Part shown: one piece after another, positions 11,779-25,429 of the stretch | Layout: each line of letters begins with the position of its first letter | Numbering within the stretch: the first letter of the stretch is position 1 | Assembly: GCF_003711515.1 (NCBI RefSeq) | Contig: NW_021167086.1 | Span: 1,627,715-1,691,714 of the forward strand | DNA length: 64,000 nt | From: Sodiomyces alkalinus F11 | Taxonomy: Eukaryota; Ascomycota; Sordariomycetes; Glomerellales; Plectosphaerellaceae | Direction of reading: 5' to 3' | Translations under genes and position numbers: made by a program | The notes under the pieces: generated by a model | The model's input: only the letters and a program-made list of their open reading frames with translations | What the model was told of the DNA's origin: nothing | Databases searched by the model: none

Positions 11779-13560
11779 ATATACCCCTCTCCAAAAATAC
11801 TCCTATCCTTAGGAGCGTAAGTACGGATAATTAAAGAGGGATTAGTTATCTAGTAAAGGGAACCTATATTATTACGAAACTCTTCAGGATAACTGTCTTT
11901 ATTCAGACCGGGTTCTTTCTTCCCACTTCGAGTGCTTAAGGAAGACAATAAGCATTTATCCTTAAACCGCAGATATAGCTATATCTAACTAAGACGTTAT
12001 TTAGGCATAAAGGTCCTAAGGGTAGTATAATTAGTTTAAAGAGCGAAGTACAAAGGAATCTATAAATAACTATCGTGTAAGTAAATAATATACCTAAATT
12101 ATCCTTAAAGCAAGTATATAAAGAGATTACCTATAGTATTACCGTTAACTAGCACGGTTCTTATTATAGTAAGAATAAAAGGATATAGGAGGTCTAATAG
12201 TAGGTATAACGTGTTATCGTGGTAGATATAAGGAAGGCATACGCGGTTCTCTAGGGTTAGTTAACCTCTTACTATAATAGTAATAATAATATTAACTATT
12301 TTCTCATATAACCTGCCTCTAATTCTTTTCTTTCCTACTCTAAGTATATATTTATAGTTCTTATACTATAGGTAAGTGGTTCTGTATATTTCCCGTTAAC
12401 GATTAATAAGTAATAAGGGGTAGACTTTATTTATAATACTAAATAATTTCTAATAATAACGCGCCGATAATTCTTACTATTATATCTAATAATATAACTA
12501 AAGATTAGCTAGCGCTTATTATAGACTATATAGAGAATTTACGCTAGGAGAATATAGTATTACGGCTAGTATTAGGCTAGTAAAATACTAATACTAATAA
12601 TAATAATAACACTCTTACTACAGTAGTTAACTAAGGTAATAGCCCTGTTATTAAGCTATCGTTAGATAGCGACTACGCTCCTAATAAGTATAAAGAGAAT
12701 AATAATAATAGTATTATTATAATTAACGACGATTCCTTTAAGGGGTTTTTTAAAGAAGAGGGTACTAAGGTGGTTATAGTAAACTATAGGGAGAAAAAGG
12801 AGGATAAGGACGATACTAACCCGGATATAGTTAATAATATCGATAAGGATAAGGATATAGCCGACGCCTATAAAGGCGATAATAAGCCGTAGGAGGATAC
12901 TATATACACGGTTAAGGAGGATATAGAGGGCACCTACCCTCGCGCTCCTTATAACCGTTATACGTAGCACTTCCTCCGGCTTAAGCTAGACAGTAATCGC
13001 AACTATATTATCTTTAGCGCTTATAAGGAGGCGTATACTATTAATTCGTATAAATACGAGTATTACTAAGGTAATAGTTCGCGGAGTTATATAAAGGTAA
13101 GTGATTATAACTCCTTCCTAATAAGCTACTCCGTGGATTACTAATAGACTTATAGATAACTCTTAAGGCGGAGTTACTAAGTAAGCGTATATAATATCGC
13201 CTAATTAAGGCTAATAAGCGCGGCTACTATACTAACGCGTAGCTTATAAGTAAACCTTACCCCCTAAGAGAGTATATCTTACTAACTTAGTAATAGGCCG
13301 AACTTAAGGAGTTATAGATTTTACTAGGTAAGGCTAAAAGCGGGTATTAGGCCTAAAACTATCGGGGCTTTAATAAGGCTCCTATAGTCCGCCGCGCCGC
13401 TAAAGAGGCGGTTTAAGATACTCGGTCTTATTAGGAAACTATAAAGAGTACGCTACTACGTTTCGTAGCTATAGGTAAACGCTTATACGAGTATCTACTT
13501 AGTAAGCAGCCGTAGTAAGAGAAGGGACTAGGGTATAGGTGATAGATAGTTACCGAGGAT
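11779..13560 (+). other. Decayed element DNA with an Asp/Lys-rich plus-strand frame
   Basis: 11779-12390 shows nothing recognisable. From about 12430 to 13080 a plus-strand frame with few stops encodes an Asp/Lys/Asn-rich stretch (12660-12900 includes SFKGFFKEE and INDKDKDIADAY-like segments), resembling the acidic N-terminal part of some retroelement gags. No zinc knuckle or enzyme motif was found. The minus-strand open frame at 12662-12970 is antisense to it. Confidence 0.35.
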
Positions 13561-13569
13561 TTATATTAG

Positions 13570-16500
13570 GGTATTAAGAATTTTACTTTGTTTTCCTACC
13601 CGGTATAATAGTAAGTCCTTACGGGGTAATAATTAATTTTCTAGACCCTAATTTAAGAGGTCTACGGGTTCGGTATATAAATTCCTGAAGTTCTGATATA
13701 TAAGACGTTTCTTAAGCCTAGTATATTAGGATTATACTCCTAAGGCGCTCTAGGTATCTTCCTAGGGGGTGTATTAGGACCTCCTAGCGTGATACTCGCA
13801 AAAGAGCGATTCCGGGATATTTCGCGTGGGTTCCTAAGTGTTTTCCTCGTAGCTATAGCCTTCCCACTTAATTAGGTATTAGTAGCGGTTTCTATTATAA
13901 CGGTAGGCTAGGATATCCTTAACTTCGTATTTATCGGACTCCTAAGGTTCTACCTCGACTTCTTAGGGGACCTAGACGCTATCTATATAAGGACTCTATA
14001 GCTTTAGGAGGGAAATAGGAAAAATATTATAAATTCTTATAGTTAATAAAAGCTTTAATTTATAGGCGAGGCTATAATTTCCTATAACTTCCTTAATCTT
14101 ATAGGGTCCTAGGTACTTATATAAGAGCTTTTTACTAGGCCGTTTATACTTAATATTTTTAGCGGAAAGGAGGATATAGTCGCCTTTTTTAAACCTATAG
14201 GTAAGTTTATCGGTATTATAGTACTTCGTATATATATCCTAGGCCTTCTTAATAAGTTCCGTAAAGGCTCTCCTATTCGCTATTAGGTATTTAATATATC
14301 TATCGGCTAACACGGCGTAGAACTTATTAGCCTTAGGGAGCGTAATATTATTAGGTCCTTAGGGGGTATAGCCTATAAATACTATAGCGGGGGACTACTA
14401 AATTATAGTATACCACGCGGTATTATATGTAAATTAAGCTAATAAGAGCTTATCTACCTAGTTATCCTATTAGTAGGTGTAATAGGTCTATAGGTAGTAC
14501 TCTAGGTTTTAATATTACCGCTTAGTTTAACTATCGGTCTACGGATAAAATGCTATCGAAAGTCGCCTCTTAAGTCCTAAGCGTCTATATAAGGTAAACT
14601 AAAATTTACTCGTGAATAAAGAACCACGGTTAGAAATAATACTATTTAGCAGGCTAAAGATAGAGAAGATACTTAACTATATAAGGTCCGCTAAGCCCTC
14701 TATAATTAAACTAGAGCTATACGGGATATATAGGGTAAATTTCGTATACCGGTATACGACGACGAGAATAGTGTCCTTTTTCCTAGTTCCGTGTATTACG
14801 GGCGGTAGGCCGGTAATAAAATCGACTAAAATTTCCTGGAACGGACGGCCCGGTATAGAGAGACTCTAAAGATACCCGTAAGGCTTATAATATCTAGGCT
14901 TAGTCCTCTAATAAATAGTGTAAGTAGGGATGAAAGTCTTAATATCTTATTTTGTATATTCCTAAAAGAAGGAGTCTATAATACGCCGGAGGGTCCTTAT
15001 AATTCTATAGTGTTTAGCTATAGGGTAGTCGTGGAACGCCTATAGGATCTATTCCCGGAGACCGGAGTATTTCGGAATAAAAAGCCTATCGCGGAAAAAG
15101 ACTAGGCCTTATTTATTATAAGACCACGGGTTAGTCGAGTTACCTTCTCGTAGCGACTTATAAAAGGGGTCCTTTTATTAGGCTTCTATAATATTATCCT
15201 TAAGACTAGGTAATAACGTTATTATATCCTTATAAGGGGCTAATTTAGGGGTAATAGCATAAACGGGTCCGACCGTAAACTTTTACGTGAACGCTTCTAC
15301 TAGCTTCTATCGCTCTATACGAAGGTTAAGATTTCCTGCTACGTGCTAGGGCTTCCTTAAGAGGCTATTTATAGGGTGATTAATACCCGGTCGGTATCGG
15401 ACAATAAAGTTATAAACTACGAATTCCTTAAGCTACCGGGCGTGCTAGGCCTTTACTTTAGGTTTTTCGAGAAGGTAATCGTGGTTTAAGTAGTCTATTA
15501 ATACCTTTACGGGGGTTTACGCGTAGGCGATATAGTGTCTTTAATATCGAAAAGCCTCTATAATAGCTATAAGCTTAGTATCCGAGGTAGAGTAGTTTAA
15601 CTTAGGACCTTATAGCTTCCTAGAGAAGAATACTATAGGTCTCTATTATCGGTCTATATTAAGTTAATTAATTACCGCTCCTAGGATAAAACTTAACAAA
15701 TCCGGCTTAATCCGGTTTAGTAATATTAGGTTAAAATACCGAAGAACGGGCGCCTCCTAGAACTTCTAATATAATAGCCGAAAAGTATCCTACTCCCTAA
15801 AGGTTAATATAAAGACCCCTACTCTTCCCCCGTCTTTTAATAGGTTAGTTAGTAGTACTATAATCTTAGAGTAGGACTTAATAAACCGCCGGTAAAACCC
15901 CGTAAATCCTAAGAAAACCTAGATCTTCTTAATCGTGTCTGGCTCTTCCTAATCCCGGATAGCTTCTACCCGCTTAGGGTCTATAAAGACACCCTAAGGG
16001 CTATAGATAAACCCGGGGAACTCTACCTCTTAAATCTTAAAGATATATTTCTTCGGGTTAGTATATACGGACTATTCCCGTAGCCGTTATAGGATACTTC
16101 GTATATATTACCGATACGATACTATATCGGAGCTATAGATTAGGATATTATCTAGGTAGATAACGTAAATAGTGTCTATAAGTCCTCGTAAAGACTTATT
16201 AATATACCGTTAAAAGGAGGTTGGAGCGTTATAAAGACTAAAAGGTATTACTAGATACTTGTAGTAACCGTACTTAGTCCGGAATACGGTCTTCTATTTA
16301 TCGCCTTCTCGGATCCGTAACCGGTAATAGGCGTCCTTAAGGTCTAACTTCGTATAAATTATCGAATAGGATAGGCGGTCTAAAATCTTATAAATTAGCG
16401 GGAGTAGTGTGCGGTCCTTCTTAGTTATCTTATTAAGTCCTTAGTAGTCTATATATAGTCTTAGTTTTCTACCCTTCTTCGGAATAAAAAGGATAGGGGC

Positions 16501-17470
16501 GCCTACTAAACTTAATAAAGGCCGGATCTATTATTTCGCTAAAGTATCTTTAATATACTCCCTTAAGACTACGAGTTTCTCTTCGGCTAAGGCGTAACTA
16601 GGACTAAAGGGGGGCGATTTACCTTCATTAAGTTTAATAGCGTAGTCCTACTTATAATACGGTAGGAGGCGACCGGCTTTAACCGTATTAAAAACGTTAG
16701 TAAAATCTCGGTATAGTTCAGGGAGGGTATCCTTATTAGGAGGGCTAAGGGGGTTCTAGATATATTCCTAGTAGTCTTAAGGAGGGTTCTGGGTAGTAGT
16801 TATAATCTAGCCTAGACGTATAGGATAGACGGCCGTGGTGGTCTATACTATTAAAGGGACTACCATGGTAGCGCGGTTAATAGCCTTCCATAGCTAATAA
16901 ATCGTGGTAATAAGAGCTAATTCGGACTTCTAAAGACGAAAAGTCCACGTTTTATTCTTTTAGTGGATCCTAGGACTATAGGACTAGAGCTATAGAAGAC
17001 TAAGGATAATCTAAACGCTATAGGGGTCTAAATCTATAATATGAAATATAATAGTCTCGGCTCGGGTCCTACCCTAACTATCTATAATCTGGCAGATTAA
17101 TTTTATAATACTATAGGTCTTTACCTATTAACCTAGTACTAACTATAAGACGTCCTTCGTAGGTCCTAAGGGTTTATAACCGGGTAGGAGGCTAGCGTGG
17201 GTAATAACGTCTAAGTCCAAACCTAAGTCTATATAAATATATTAGGAGATCTATTCGCTATCTTAGTATATACCGCCTTATTATAAACTAAGTTATACCT
17301 TTAGGAGACTATAGGAAAGAGGTACCGATATAAACGGCGCGCGTTCCTATTATAAGAGTTCCTTATAAGGTATAACCTGCACTTAACCTACTATAGTATT
17401 TCTCTTAGGATCCACTAATACGGTATTAGTACTAGGCGTCTTATTATTAGTCTAAGGCCTATTAGTATTC
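13570..17470 (-). pseudogene. Ty3/gypsy pol (RT, RNase H, integrase)
   Basis: Minus-strand reading with stops, in N-to-C order. RT begins with SLVGAPILFIPKKGRKLRLY near 16510, includes LDLKDAYYRLRIREGDK near 16340, the YLDDILI catalytic box at about 16173-16139, and FLGFIISPKGV near 15990. RNase H follows with PIVFFSRKL..PKLNYSTSD near 15650-15580. Integrase follows: an H..H/C..C region near 15300-15000, EILVDFITGLPP near 14820 and ISNRGSLFT near 14620 (DRG expected; N is a TpG to TpA product). The tail to about 13870 is tether or chromodomain-like but unclear. Same strand as gag and the LTR at 18830. Heavily RIP-mutated, non-functional. Confidence 0.9.
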
Positions 17471-18290
17471 TGATTTATCTTCCTAGGGTCCTTTAGGTAT
17501 AAGGAGCGATAGTAGCCTTTCTCGTAATAGTAGAAATACTCGATTTCCTTAATAGTGGGTAGTAGGCTAATCCGGGGGTTCTTCGGGGGTTTATCCGACG
17601 TATCCTCGTCTTATCCTTTAATACCCTTAGTGTTATTCTAGTTACGACCACGTAAAGGGCTCGACTATCGCTTCCGCTTATTATTATGCTTAGCCCGTTA
17701 GTGGGTAGGTAGGGAAGAGCGAGGCTAGTGATTATCCTCGGTATCCTAAATCAAGGTAACCTAGGCTTAGCGGGCGGCTATATAGAGCACTTTAACTAAC
17801 TTCGGTAATCCTCTAGCACAGATCCGGTCTTTAAGGGGCGTTCGTAATTTATTAAGAATTAACTGTATACGAATTTTATCGTTAAGAATAATAGGGACTT
17901 CCGTAAAAAGCCTATTTATAAAGTCTAAAAATCTATCGTAGGATTAGTCTAGTTTCTGTCGTATACGGTCAGAGAATAGTTATTCCGTAATAGATATTTC
18001 CCGGGTGTTATCGTTAATTAATAGACTAGTAAGGAACTTTTTTATATCTTCCTAAATAGCTCCTCCTTCACGATTTATATATCCGAAGGTAGTCCTTTAA
18101 TGCGAACGCTATAGTGATTTAGTAGTCTATAGGAGACTATTAAAGGCGTAGAAGATTTTAGGTAGTTTGGTACAAAAATAATTAGGGTTTATAGCGATCC
18201 GGGACTTAATATCCTTAACGAATATAAGATATCTATCGTAAGATACTCTATCCTACTTAGGGATATCTATATTTATTTTAATTACCTTAT
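17471..18290 (-). pseudogene. Ty3/gypsy gag remnant
   Basis: Lies between pol and the 5' leader of the same element and matches 1850-2525. It has the length and place expected for a retrotransposon gag; a zinc-knuckle equivalent would fall near 17500-17560 but its Cys/His pattern is no longer certain. Stops at many Gln/Trp positions. Confidence 0.65.
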
Positions 18291-18829
18291 TACCCTACAT
18301 GGGTATACCTAAAAAGGACCGAGAGGGCTCTTAGGAGGTTATAGGGATAATAGTATCAGGGTCGATACCGCTATATAGAAGTTCGAGTTAGTAATTTCTT
18401 TTTTTTTTTAAAGACGTAATTCGAGATAACGAGTCTCTGCTATAAGCTCGGTATCTTAGAGGTTTATCGTAGGGAGACTTTAGAGATCTAAGTAAGCACG
18501 TTGTGTTACACGGTTATCCCCTTATTCTTTGGGGTTAGGAATATTAGGGTTAGGGGTACCGTCGGAGGGAGGAGGGGGCGAAAGGGAAGAGGATCCTTCC
18601 TCGTTATCGTCTATAGGCCCTATAGGAGGGGGAACTAGCAGATTAGTGTGTTAAGGTATAATAATCTTATAGTATTCTGCTAGGAACTAGTCGTTATAAT
18701 TCTTATTAGTCGTTATACCCGTGTAGAAGGGGAGAACGAATAAAATATTATAGGTATACTATAAGGAGTAATAGGCTATTATAAAGCGATATAAGATTAC
18801 TTAGGGACTAATAAGAATTAAGGAGGGGG
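18291..18829 (-). mobile_element. Ty3/gypsy 5' leader
   Basis: Collinear with 37917-38484 (shared opening attaccttattaccc and gtatactataaggagtaat near the LTR). Non-coding or extreme 5' gag. Ends in aaggaggggg against the LTR. Confidence 0.65.
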
Positions 18830-19138
18830 TATTATGATAAGATTATTCGTTAAGTCCTTCCGAGACTCTAGGAATTATAGAAGGTATTCCCCTCTTTATA
18901 CCTACCTAAGGTCTTCTAACTAAGTAGGTGGTAAGAGGCCTCCTTAGGATTAAGTTCAGGCGTAAGCTAGTTCCTAAGCTAACTAACTTATTAGATCTAA
19001 GCTGACTTCTAAGCTGACTAGCTTACTTAACCTTAACGCGTCGTATCTCTAACGGTCTGACCTGACTATAATCCCCCTATCTATATATAAGTCTGGTGCC
19101 AGTCCTGTAGTAACGTATAAGTACTGCCTGTTCTGATA
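18830..19138 (-). mobile_element. Ty3/gypsy 5' LTR (309 bp)
   Basis: The right-hand, hence 5', LTR of the minus-strand gypsy element. Read on the minus strand it starts tatcagaacaggcag (from TGTCAG) and has a TATA-like ttatatatag about 50 bp in. The sequence changes abruptly to LINE-B at 19139. The matching 3' LTR is not visible on the left side, so the element is incomplete. Confidence 0.8.
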
Positions 19139-19990
19139 GATATAGAGATGCCGAGACCGACCTTAAAAGCTGAACCCTATAAGAGATTATTAAGGCGGTT
19201 AATTAAGGTACCCGCCATGTAGATACAATAGCCGCGCGATAACTCTTAAGCGGTGATATGATTCTTACGTTTAAGAATAGGAACGAATAGTGGATAGCGA
19301 ACGCGAATAATTAGGTTAAAGGCGTATTCGGTATAGGAGCTATAATACACGAGAAAACGCACTAATTTATAGTAAAAGGAATACTAACGGCGTAGCTACT
19401 AACTTACGACCCTAATACGGCGCTATAAGAACTTCGGCTATAGAATAACGTGGCGATTACCCGGATTAAGGCTAGGAAACCTAGGAATAATATATCGTGG
19501 ACGGCGTTACTAATTATCGAGGTCGCCCGCTCTAAGGACGCGGAGTAACTAATAAAGGAGGGAGTCTTCTTTAATTACGGACACTATAATAACGAACCCT
19601 ATAACCCCGAGATCTCCCTATAATAGTGCTTTAAGTGCCTCGATTTCGGATATAAAGCAGGTTAGTGCTAGGCGATAGAAGCGCTATACGGGTATTACGG
19701 CGGTATAGAGTTAGCGTATTAAGGGGGTTTCGCGGCGTACGAAGCTAAGATAGACCCGAAGAAAAGGCGTTACGCCGCCTATAAAGGGCTATATACGGTA
19801 TTTAACGCTAAATACCTAAATAAAGTAAAGGAAAGGGCGCGGATTAAGGAGGTCTATACTAATAGGGTAAAGGGATTTAACCTTAGCTAACTCGAGAAAT
19901 ATAAGGCGGAGAGGGAGTATAGTGTTTTTACGGCGTTATTAGATATAATAATAGCCCTTAAACCGCCCGAGAAAAAGAGAAAATAGAAGG
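19139..19990 (+). pseudogene. LINE-B copy 1 ORF1 (gag-like, CCHC knuckles)
   Basis: The plus-strand reading starts mid-protein, so the copy is probably 5' truncated. Around 19620-19720 it shows Cys-rich CCHC knuckles: CFKCLDFGYKAG followed by C-to-Y changed positions (YGYYGG where CGYCGG is expected), then a Lys/Arg-rich stretch with a KERARIKEVYTNR block near 19850. CCHC knuckles in ORF1 are typical of Tad/I-like fungal LINEs. Stops at Gln/Trp codons throughout. Confidence 0.75.
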
Positions 19991-22900
19991 GACGCCCCCT
20001 AGGGTCGCGGAATATCCTCCTTAGATCGTGTACCGCCTTCTTTACGCTTACTTAGGATAATAATATTACGAGGTTCCTCGCCTCTAATATTACCTTCTAG
20101 CCCCTATAAAGCCTTACCCCTTACCCCCGGTCTATACCTAAGGCGTAATTATAGAGTGAAGTAAGCGTGGCATAGCCGCCCGAGATAAATAATTAGAATC
20201 GCTTACTAGAATATAGGGGGATAGCGGGATAGAGTATAGTAAGCGCTTTATAACCGTAGCGGGTATAATATAATAGCGGTAATAAAGCCCGGGTTAAATA
20301 AAAGGAAGAACCCGATTTACTTAAGAGGATATAATTATAGGATAGTATAGGGGAGTAGGCGCGCCCTGCTTTATATATATAAACGGTATAAGGCCGCTAC
20401 GATTACGTGGTATACGGGTAAGAATTAGGCCTAGGCTATAATTAGAGTCGGGATATAATAGTAGGAGACGAATATATAGATAGTATACTTATTATACTAT
20501 AAGGGAGGAGAGTAAAAGACCCTAATATATAATCTCGCGGCTGAACTAAAGCGGTAGCGTACCGTCTTAGTAGAAGACTTTAACCCAAAGAACCCCTTTT
20601 AGGACGGGTATAATAGATACGAAAGATAATCGGAAGACTTTATTACGCTCGCGTACTAATAGTAACTTAACCTTATAACCCCGAAAGGATATATTATTAG
20701 GACCTTAGCTAATACTAATCGATAGTATAGTATACTAGACCTTACTTAGGTTTTAGCGGACCTTATATACGTATACTAGGGGGATAATCTAGACCTAATG
20801 GGCTTAGACTATATAGCCTAGGTATTTAATATTAATATAGCGTAACCGTGCTAGCGTATGGCTAGTAAAGGATAGAGGTAGAGGAAGTTAGACTAGGAAG
20901 CGGCCTAGAGAGAGGCCTAGAGGCTAGACTATAGAGAAATACCCTTTACCCCGGAAGTAATCGATTAGGTAGTAAACTAGATATCATAGGACCTTATAAG
21001 TATCGCGGACGTTACGGCGTTACGCTATAAGTTAGCCGCCTTCCGTGATAGGCCGCTATAATAGATATAGGAGATAGTAAAGGCGAATAAAGAGGTAATA
21101 AGGCTAACGCGGCGTTATTATAGACGGAGGTTACGCGGTAGGTGGAATAAACTTACGGAGGTAGAAAAATATCGTGATATTTTAGTTAGAATAGTGAAGC
21201 GGAGGAGCTAGCGCGGCGCTATTAATACGATAGTAGTAGACTAGAAAAGCCTTTAGGTATTATAACGCTAGGCGTAGACGGTAAGCTACCTGCCCCTAGA
21301 CCTCCTATTTATCCCGCCTTTATAGCGTAGCGTGGGCGGACCGGTCGTGATAATATATAACGGGAAAGCGATAATCCTTATAAAGAAGTTTATCTACTTA
21401 TTATACCCTATAGAAAGTGGGCGTATTAGCGGCGCGCTAAGGATAGCGGTAATATTACTTACGTAAAAGGTTACGGAAAAAGAGGTTTAGTAGGTTATAA
21501 AATAAATAGTAAAGTAAAAGGTACCCGGGGAGGATAGCCTACTAAACAGATTCTTACTCGCCTATAGCTAATTACTTTATAGGCAATTAGTATAACTCTT
21601 CTCCGCGAGCCTTAAGGCCGTATATTTCCTATAATAATACCGTACTATAGAAGTAGTAATGCTTAAGAAACTAGGTAAACCGAAGGAAGCTTATATAATA
21701 GCCTTAGGGTAGTAACCGATATTACTCCTTAGCGTAACAGGGAAGCTCCTTAAGAAGATAATAGTAGGGAGAATTATAATTATAGCGGAGGAGTACTAAC
21801 TCCTCCTTACCGGATAAATAGGTAATCGTAGATACCGCGATATAATAGTAGCGGTTAGGGCTATTATAAAGGGAGTATACGCCGTGTAGGAGCGTGGCGG
21901 GGCCGTAGCGTAATTAAAGCTTAATATCCAGGGCGCTTTTAATATAGTATTATACTAAAAACCCCTTAAAGTCCTTACTTAATATAGCTTCCCGGACTAG
22001 GTTACTAAATAGACTTAGTTATACCTTATAGCGTGTACGGCGCGCCTACGCTTTAATAGTAATACGGCGTATTAGGTAGAAATCTAGGTAGGAGTCTTTT
22101 AGAGATCCCCCTTCTCCCCGATTCTTTTTATACTATTTATTAGAATATTTTACTAAGAACTAATCCGGATACCGCGGGTCACGGTAGTCGGCTTTACCGA
22201 TAACACGAATATTATAGCCTTTAGACGTAATAAGGCCGTATTACGGGCGTACTTTAAACGGGTATAGTAAGTCTACTAGACCTAGGTATAGAGGAATAGA
22301 CTATAATTCGAGCCACGGAAGTATAAGCTCTTTTACTTTACGAGAAAATAAGAACCGTTACCGCTCCTACTACGCCTTAAGGGCGTACCGGCGCTATAAG
22401 TTAGAGAGATAAAGGTCTTAGGGGTTATCCTCGACTAGAAGCTTATATTCTGTCCCTATATTAAGAAACTTAAAGCTAAACTCCTTACCTAAAAATACGC
22501 CCTTACGCGCCTTATAGCGTTAGTATAGGGCTACTGTATCGGGGACGCGCGTAAACTATACTAAATAGTAGTCCGGAGCGTTATACTATACACGGCCCCG
22601 GCCTTCTATACGATACTAAGAAAAGGGGAGAAGCCGAGCGGAGTTTTTAAAGGATTAGCTAATAAGTAGGCGTAATACCTATATATTATTACTAGTATAT
22701 ATCAGGCTACTACTATAAAGGTAATTAAGATAGAGGCGGGGGTCCCCCCCTTTAACTTATACTATAACGCCCTAACCGTATAAGTAGTGCTATAGCTAAA
22801 GGATACTTAGATAGAGTAAGCGATACTTTAGATATAATAAGTAGCCGAAGCGGCTACGTAGCGTAGAAGACGCGGGGGAGGGGTTAGGCCTTACCTAAGG

Positions 22901-23450
22901 TTTTAGGGGGTATAAAAGTAGGAGGTTAAGTCCTAGCTCCTCGGGAGGTAATTAGCCTAACGCATTTAAGAGGAATAGGCGTATTAGTAGAAGCGTACCT
23001 TACTACGCTAATATAATAGTATAGCTATAGCGTGGATACCTTAATTTGACTACGCGGCGCATAGGAAATATAAAGGCCTTATAAAACTATAGAGTTTTAT
23101 CCTTACTTAGATTCGAATAAAGAAAATAGGCCTTCGCTACTTCCTTTTTATAAAAGGCATGCTAAAAGCGGCGACGCCGCGTTACTAGTACGCTAATAAA
23201 GGGCCGGAGATTGCGGAATATATCGCGTTATAATACCGAGATATATTAGGGGAGATATAAGAGCGCCTCGCGGCCGATACGGGCGCGCGCCTACTAATAA
23301 AATAGGACTCGCTCCTAGCGCTCCGGAGTAAGGAGACCGCGGGGAAGGTCGCGAAGTAGTTCCTATAAACCGGGCGCCTCCTAGACTTCCGACTAACACG
23401 ATAACTAGAAGCGGAGGCGTAGTAGAGCCCCCGTAGCATTAGAACCTCGG
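19991..23450 (+). pseudogene. LINE-B copy 1 ORF2 (endonuclease, RT, C-terminal domain)
   Basis: An AP-endonuclease-like domain: EDFNPKNPF near 20575 (the DFN..P.W motif), LDLTWVLADL near 20740. Non-LTR RT: VTGKLLKK near 21740, LNIQGAFNIV near 21930, FSPILFILFI near 22110, and the catalytic box FTDNTN near 22190 (FADD expected; GAC to AAC fits RIP). The C-terminal region near 23080-23400 has EKIGLRYFLF, IAEYIAL and TGRLLDFRLTR blocks seen after the RT in fungal Tad-like proteins, where C..C/H residues have decayed. Copy 2 is collinear from 21650 on. Not functional. Confidence 0.85.
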
Positions 23451-23462
23451 GTATAGATACGG

Positions 23463-23530
23463 AGAGGTAAAGACGACTACGAAGGGAGGTAAAGACGACT
23501 ACGAAGGGAGGTAAAGACGATTATAAAGGG
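23463..23530 (+). repeat. Tandem repeat, 22-bp unit, three copies
   Basis: Three consecutive gaggtaaagacgactacgaa units, the third mutated to gattataaa by C to T changes. Lies just after the recognisable LINE-B protein domains. Copy 2 at 29600-29650 lacks the array. Confidence 0.9.
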
Positions 23531-25428
23531 AATAAGTAAAGGGAGAGTAAGATATTTATTAATAGCCGCTATATAACCGCGTTATAGGCGCGCTACGTTT
23601 ACTTCTTATTTATATACTTATCGGACTTATTATTATTATTATCGGAGCTAATCGCTTTACTATCTACTAGGATAACTTTATCCTTACCTTTACCTTTATC
23701 CTTAGTGGCTAAGGCTATAGGGTCTCCCGATAAAGGGACGGGGATACCCTGCGATACGCGTTAGTAACGAGGTTAGCGCGGGGTCGGCGCGGGGTAACTT
23801 ATAAGGTAGGCGAGGATAAGCTTTAATATCTCGCTATTACGAGCGTAGCTATTACTATAACTTTACGGGGGCGTGGCGGCGGGGGCGGCGACTATACTAA
23901 TACTACTAGCCTAGCGGAGGGCGGCGTGGTACGCCCGAAGGGCGTGAGTCTAGCGGGTAGCCGCCTATTAGTGCTTCCGGATATTCTATAATAGGATTAG
24001 TAATAAGGATATAGCGTATACAGTATAACGGAGAAGGGGAAAACCTATAAAAGGAGTCGGGGCGGCGTGGGCGGCGGCGGCGGCGGCGATAAGGGCGGTA
24101 GCGGCGTTATTATAGGGGGGGGGGAACCTAATAGGAGGATTAAAGGAGTAAAGACGTAGTAAGGGCGTAGCGGGGATAAACCGGGGCGTAATAGCTACTA
24201 CTACGATTACTATTAATATATTTAATATAACGGGCGCCGGCTCCTAAGTCGGGTTAGTAAATACGGTATAGAGCGGGGGCGCTACGGGGGCGTAACGGGA
24301 ACGCGATAGGACTATATACTAAGAGGGTTCTAGTAGGGTATAGCCTAGTAGTCTTATACTAAGGACACGACGCACGAGGTATAGGGCGATAAGCGGATAA
24401 TAGGGGTAGCGGCGGACTATACCGGGTTAAAACACGAAGCGGGGGCGTAAAGGGGGCGTGATAATAATAGAACGAGGAATTTATAGTAGAAGGCTAAGGG
24501 GTAGCCGGCCTTTTACCCTTATAGGTGCCGGTATTAGCTCCCCCTTTAGTAATAGAGGTCTTATTACTAGGTATTTAAAGGGGTAGGAGAGTTAGATTAA
24601 GGCGGGCGTTACGGGAGCGGAGCGGGGGCGGTATAAAGATATCGTGACCCGGGACCCTATCGGATCCCCTACTATATAGCCGAATAGCACAGGGGATCCT
24701 GCACGGGAATTCTAGGGCCGTACCTATATCGTACCGACCACGTAAAACTTACCTTAAGAATAATAGCTTAAAGGAGGAAAAGAGGAAAAGAGAGGAAGAG
24801 AGGGAGGGGTATAAGAAAAAGGAGTAGTAGATTAGCCCTATAAGTCACCACGCCTTTAGGGAACGGTAGCTACGCCTAGCCTATACTATAGCGCTTACCC
24901 CGGAGAGCCTATATAGCGCGAGTAAGGGAGGTATATAACTAAATAAGGGCCACTATAAATAGCAGGTATATAAAGGAGGTTTTAGAATAAATAATAAATA
25001 AAGAAAGGAGTAAGGGAGGGGGTAGGCGTGCCCCCCCCTTATAGAAGGGAGGGGGGGTATAAAAGGTGCCGCGGTGAGGGAAGAATAACCTCGCCGGATC
25101 CGGAATAAAGGAAAAGACGGCGGCGAGGGACCGTGGCGATAACGTACTAAGGGCGTGTGCGACCGATATAGTACCTACTAAACAAACTAGCCGACCTCTA
25201 TTAGCTACTAGCCCGGAGGTAAGATCCGGTTTTCGAATAGCGATAAAAACAGGGCCGTGGAGCGATACCGTAGCGGCTACGCACGATAAACCTACCTATA
25301 TAATAGGAGTATAGGGGTTTTTATCTATTAACGGTTTCCCCTCGAGAATTAGAGAAGGACTATTACCTAGGTAGCTAGTCTAGCTTAGCTAAGCGAGAGC
25401 AGAGTAATAAATAAATAAATAAAATAAT
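23531..25428 (+). mobile_element. LINE-B copy 1 3' region and A-rich tail
   Basis: About 1.9 kb of GC-rich sequence with many short G and CGG runs (24060-24120), matching 29650-30011 plus 36249-37915 of copy 2. The end gcgagagcagagtaa is followed by (taaa)n at 25406-25428, the repeat-type tail used by some LINEs; copy 2 ends in (taa)n at the same place. No coding content recognised. Confidence 0.75.
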
Positions 25429-25429
25429 A

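Noticed and set aside
18830..19138. Reading the gypsy LTR as the 3' LTR of a plus-strand element because aaggaggggg precedes it
   Set aside because: Gag, RT, RNase H and integrase to its left all read on the minus strand, which makes it a 5' LTR.
23185..23439. Overlapping minus-strand frames of 84 and 68 codons
   Set aside because: Antisense to LINE-B ORF2; they lack stops because RIP stops form on the other reading.
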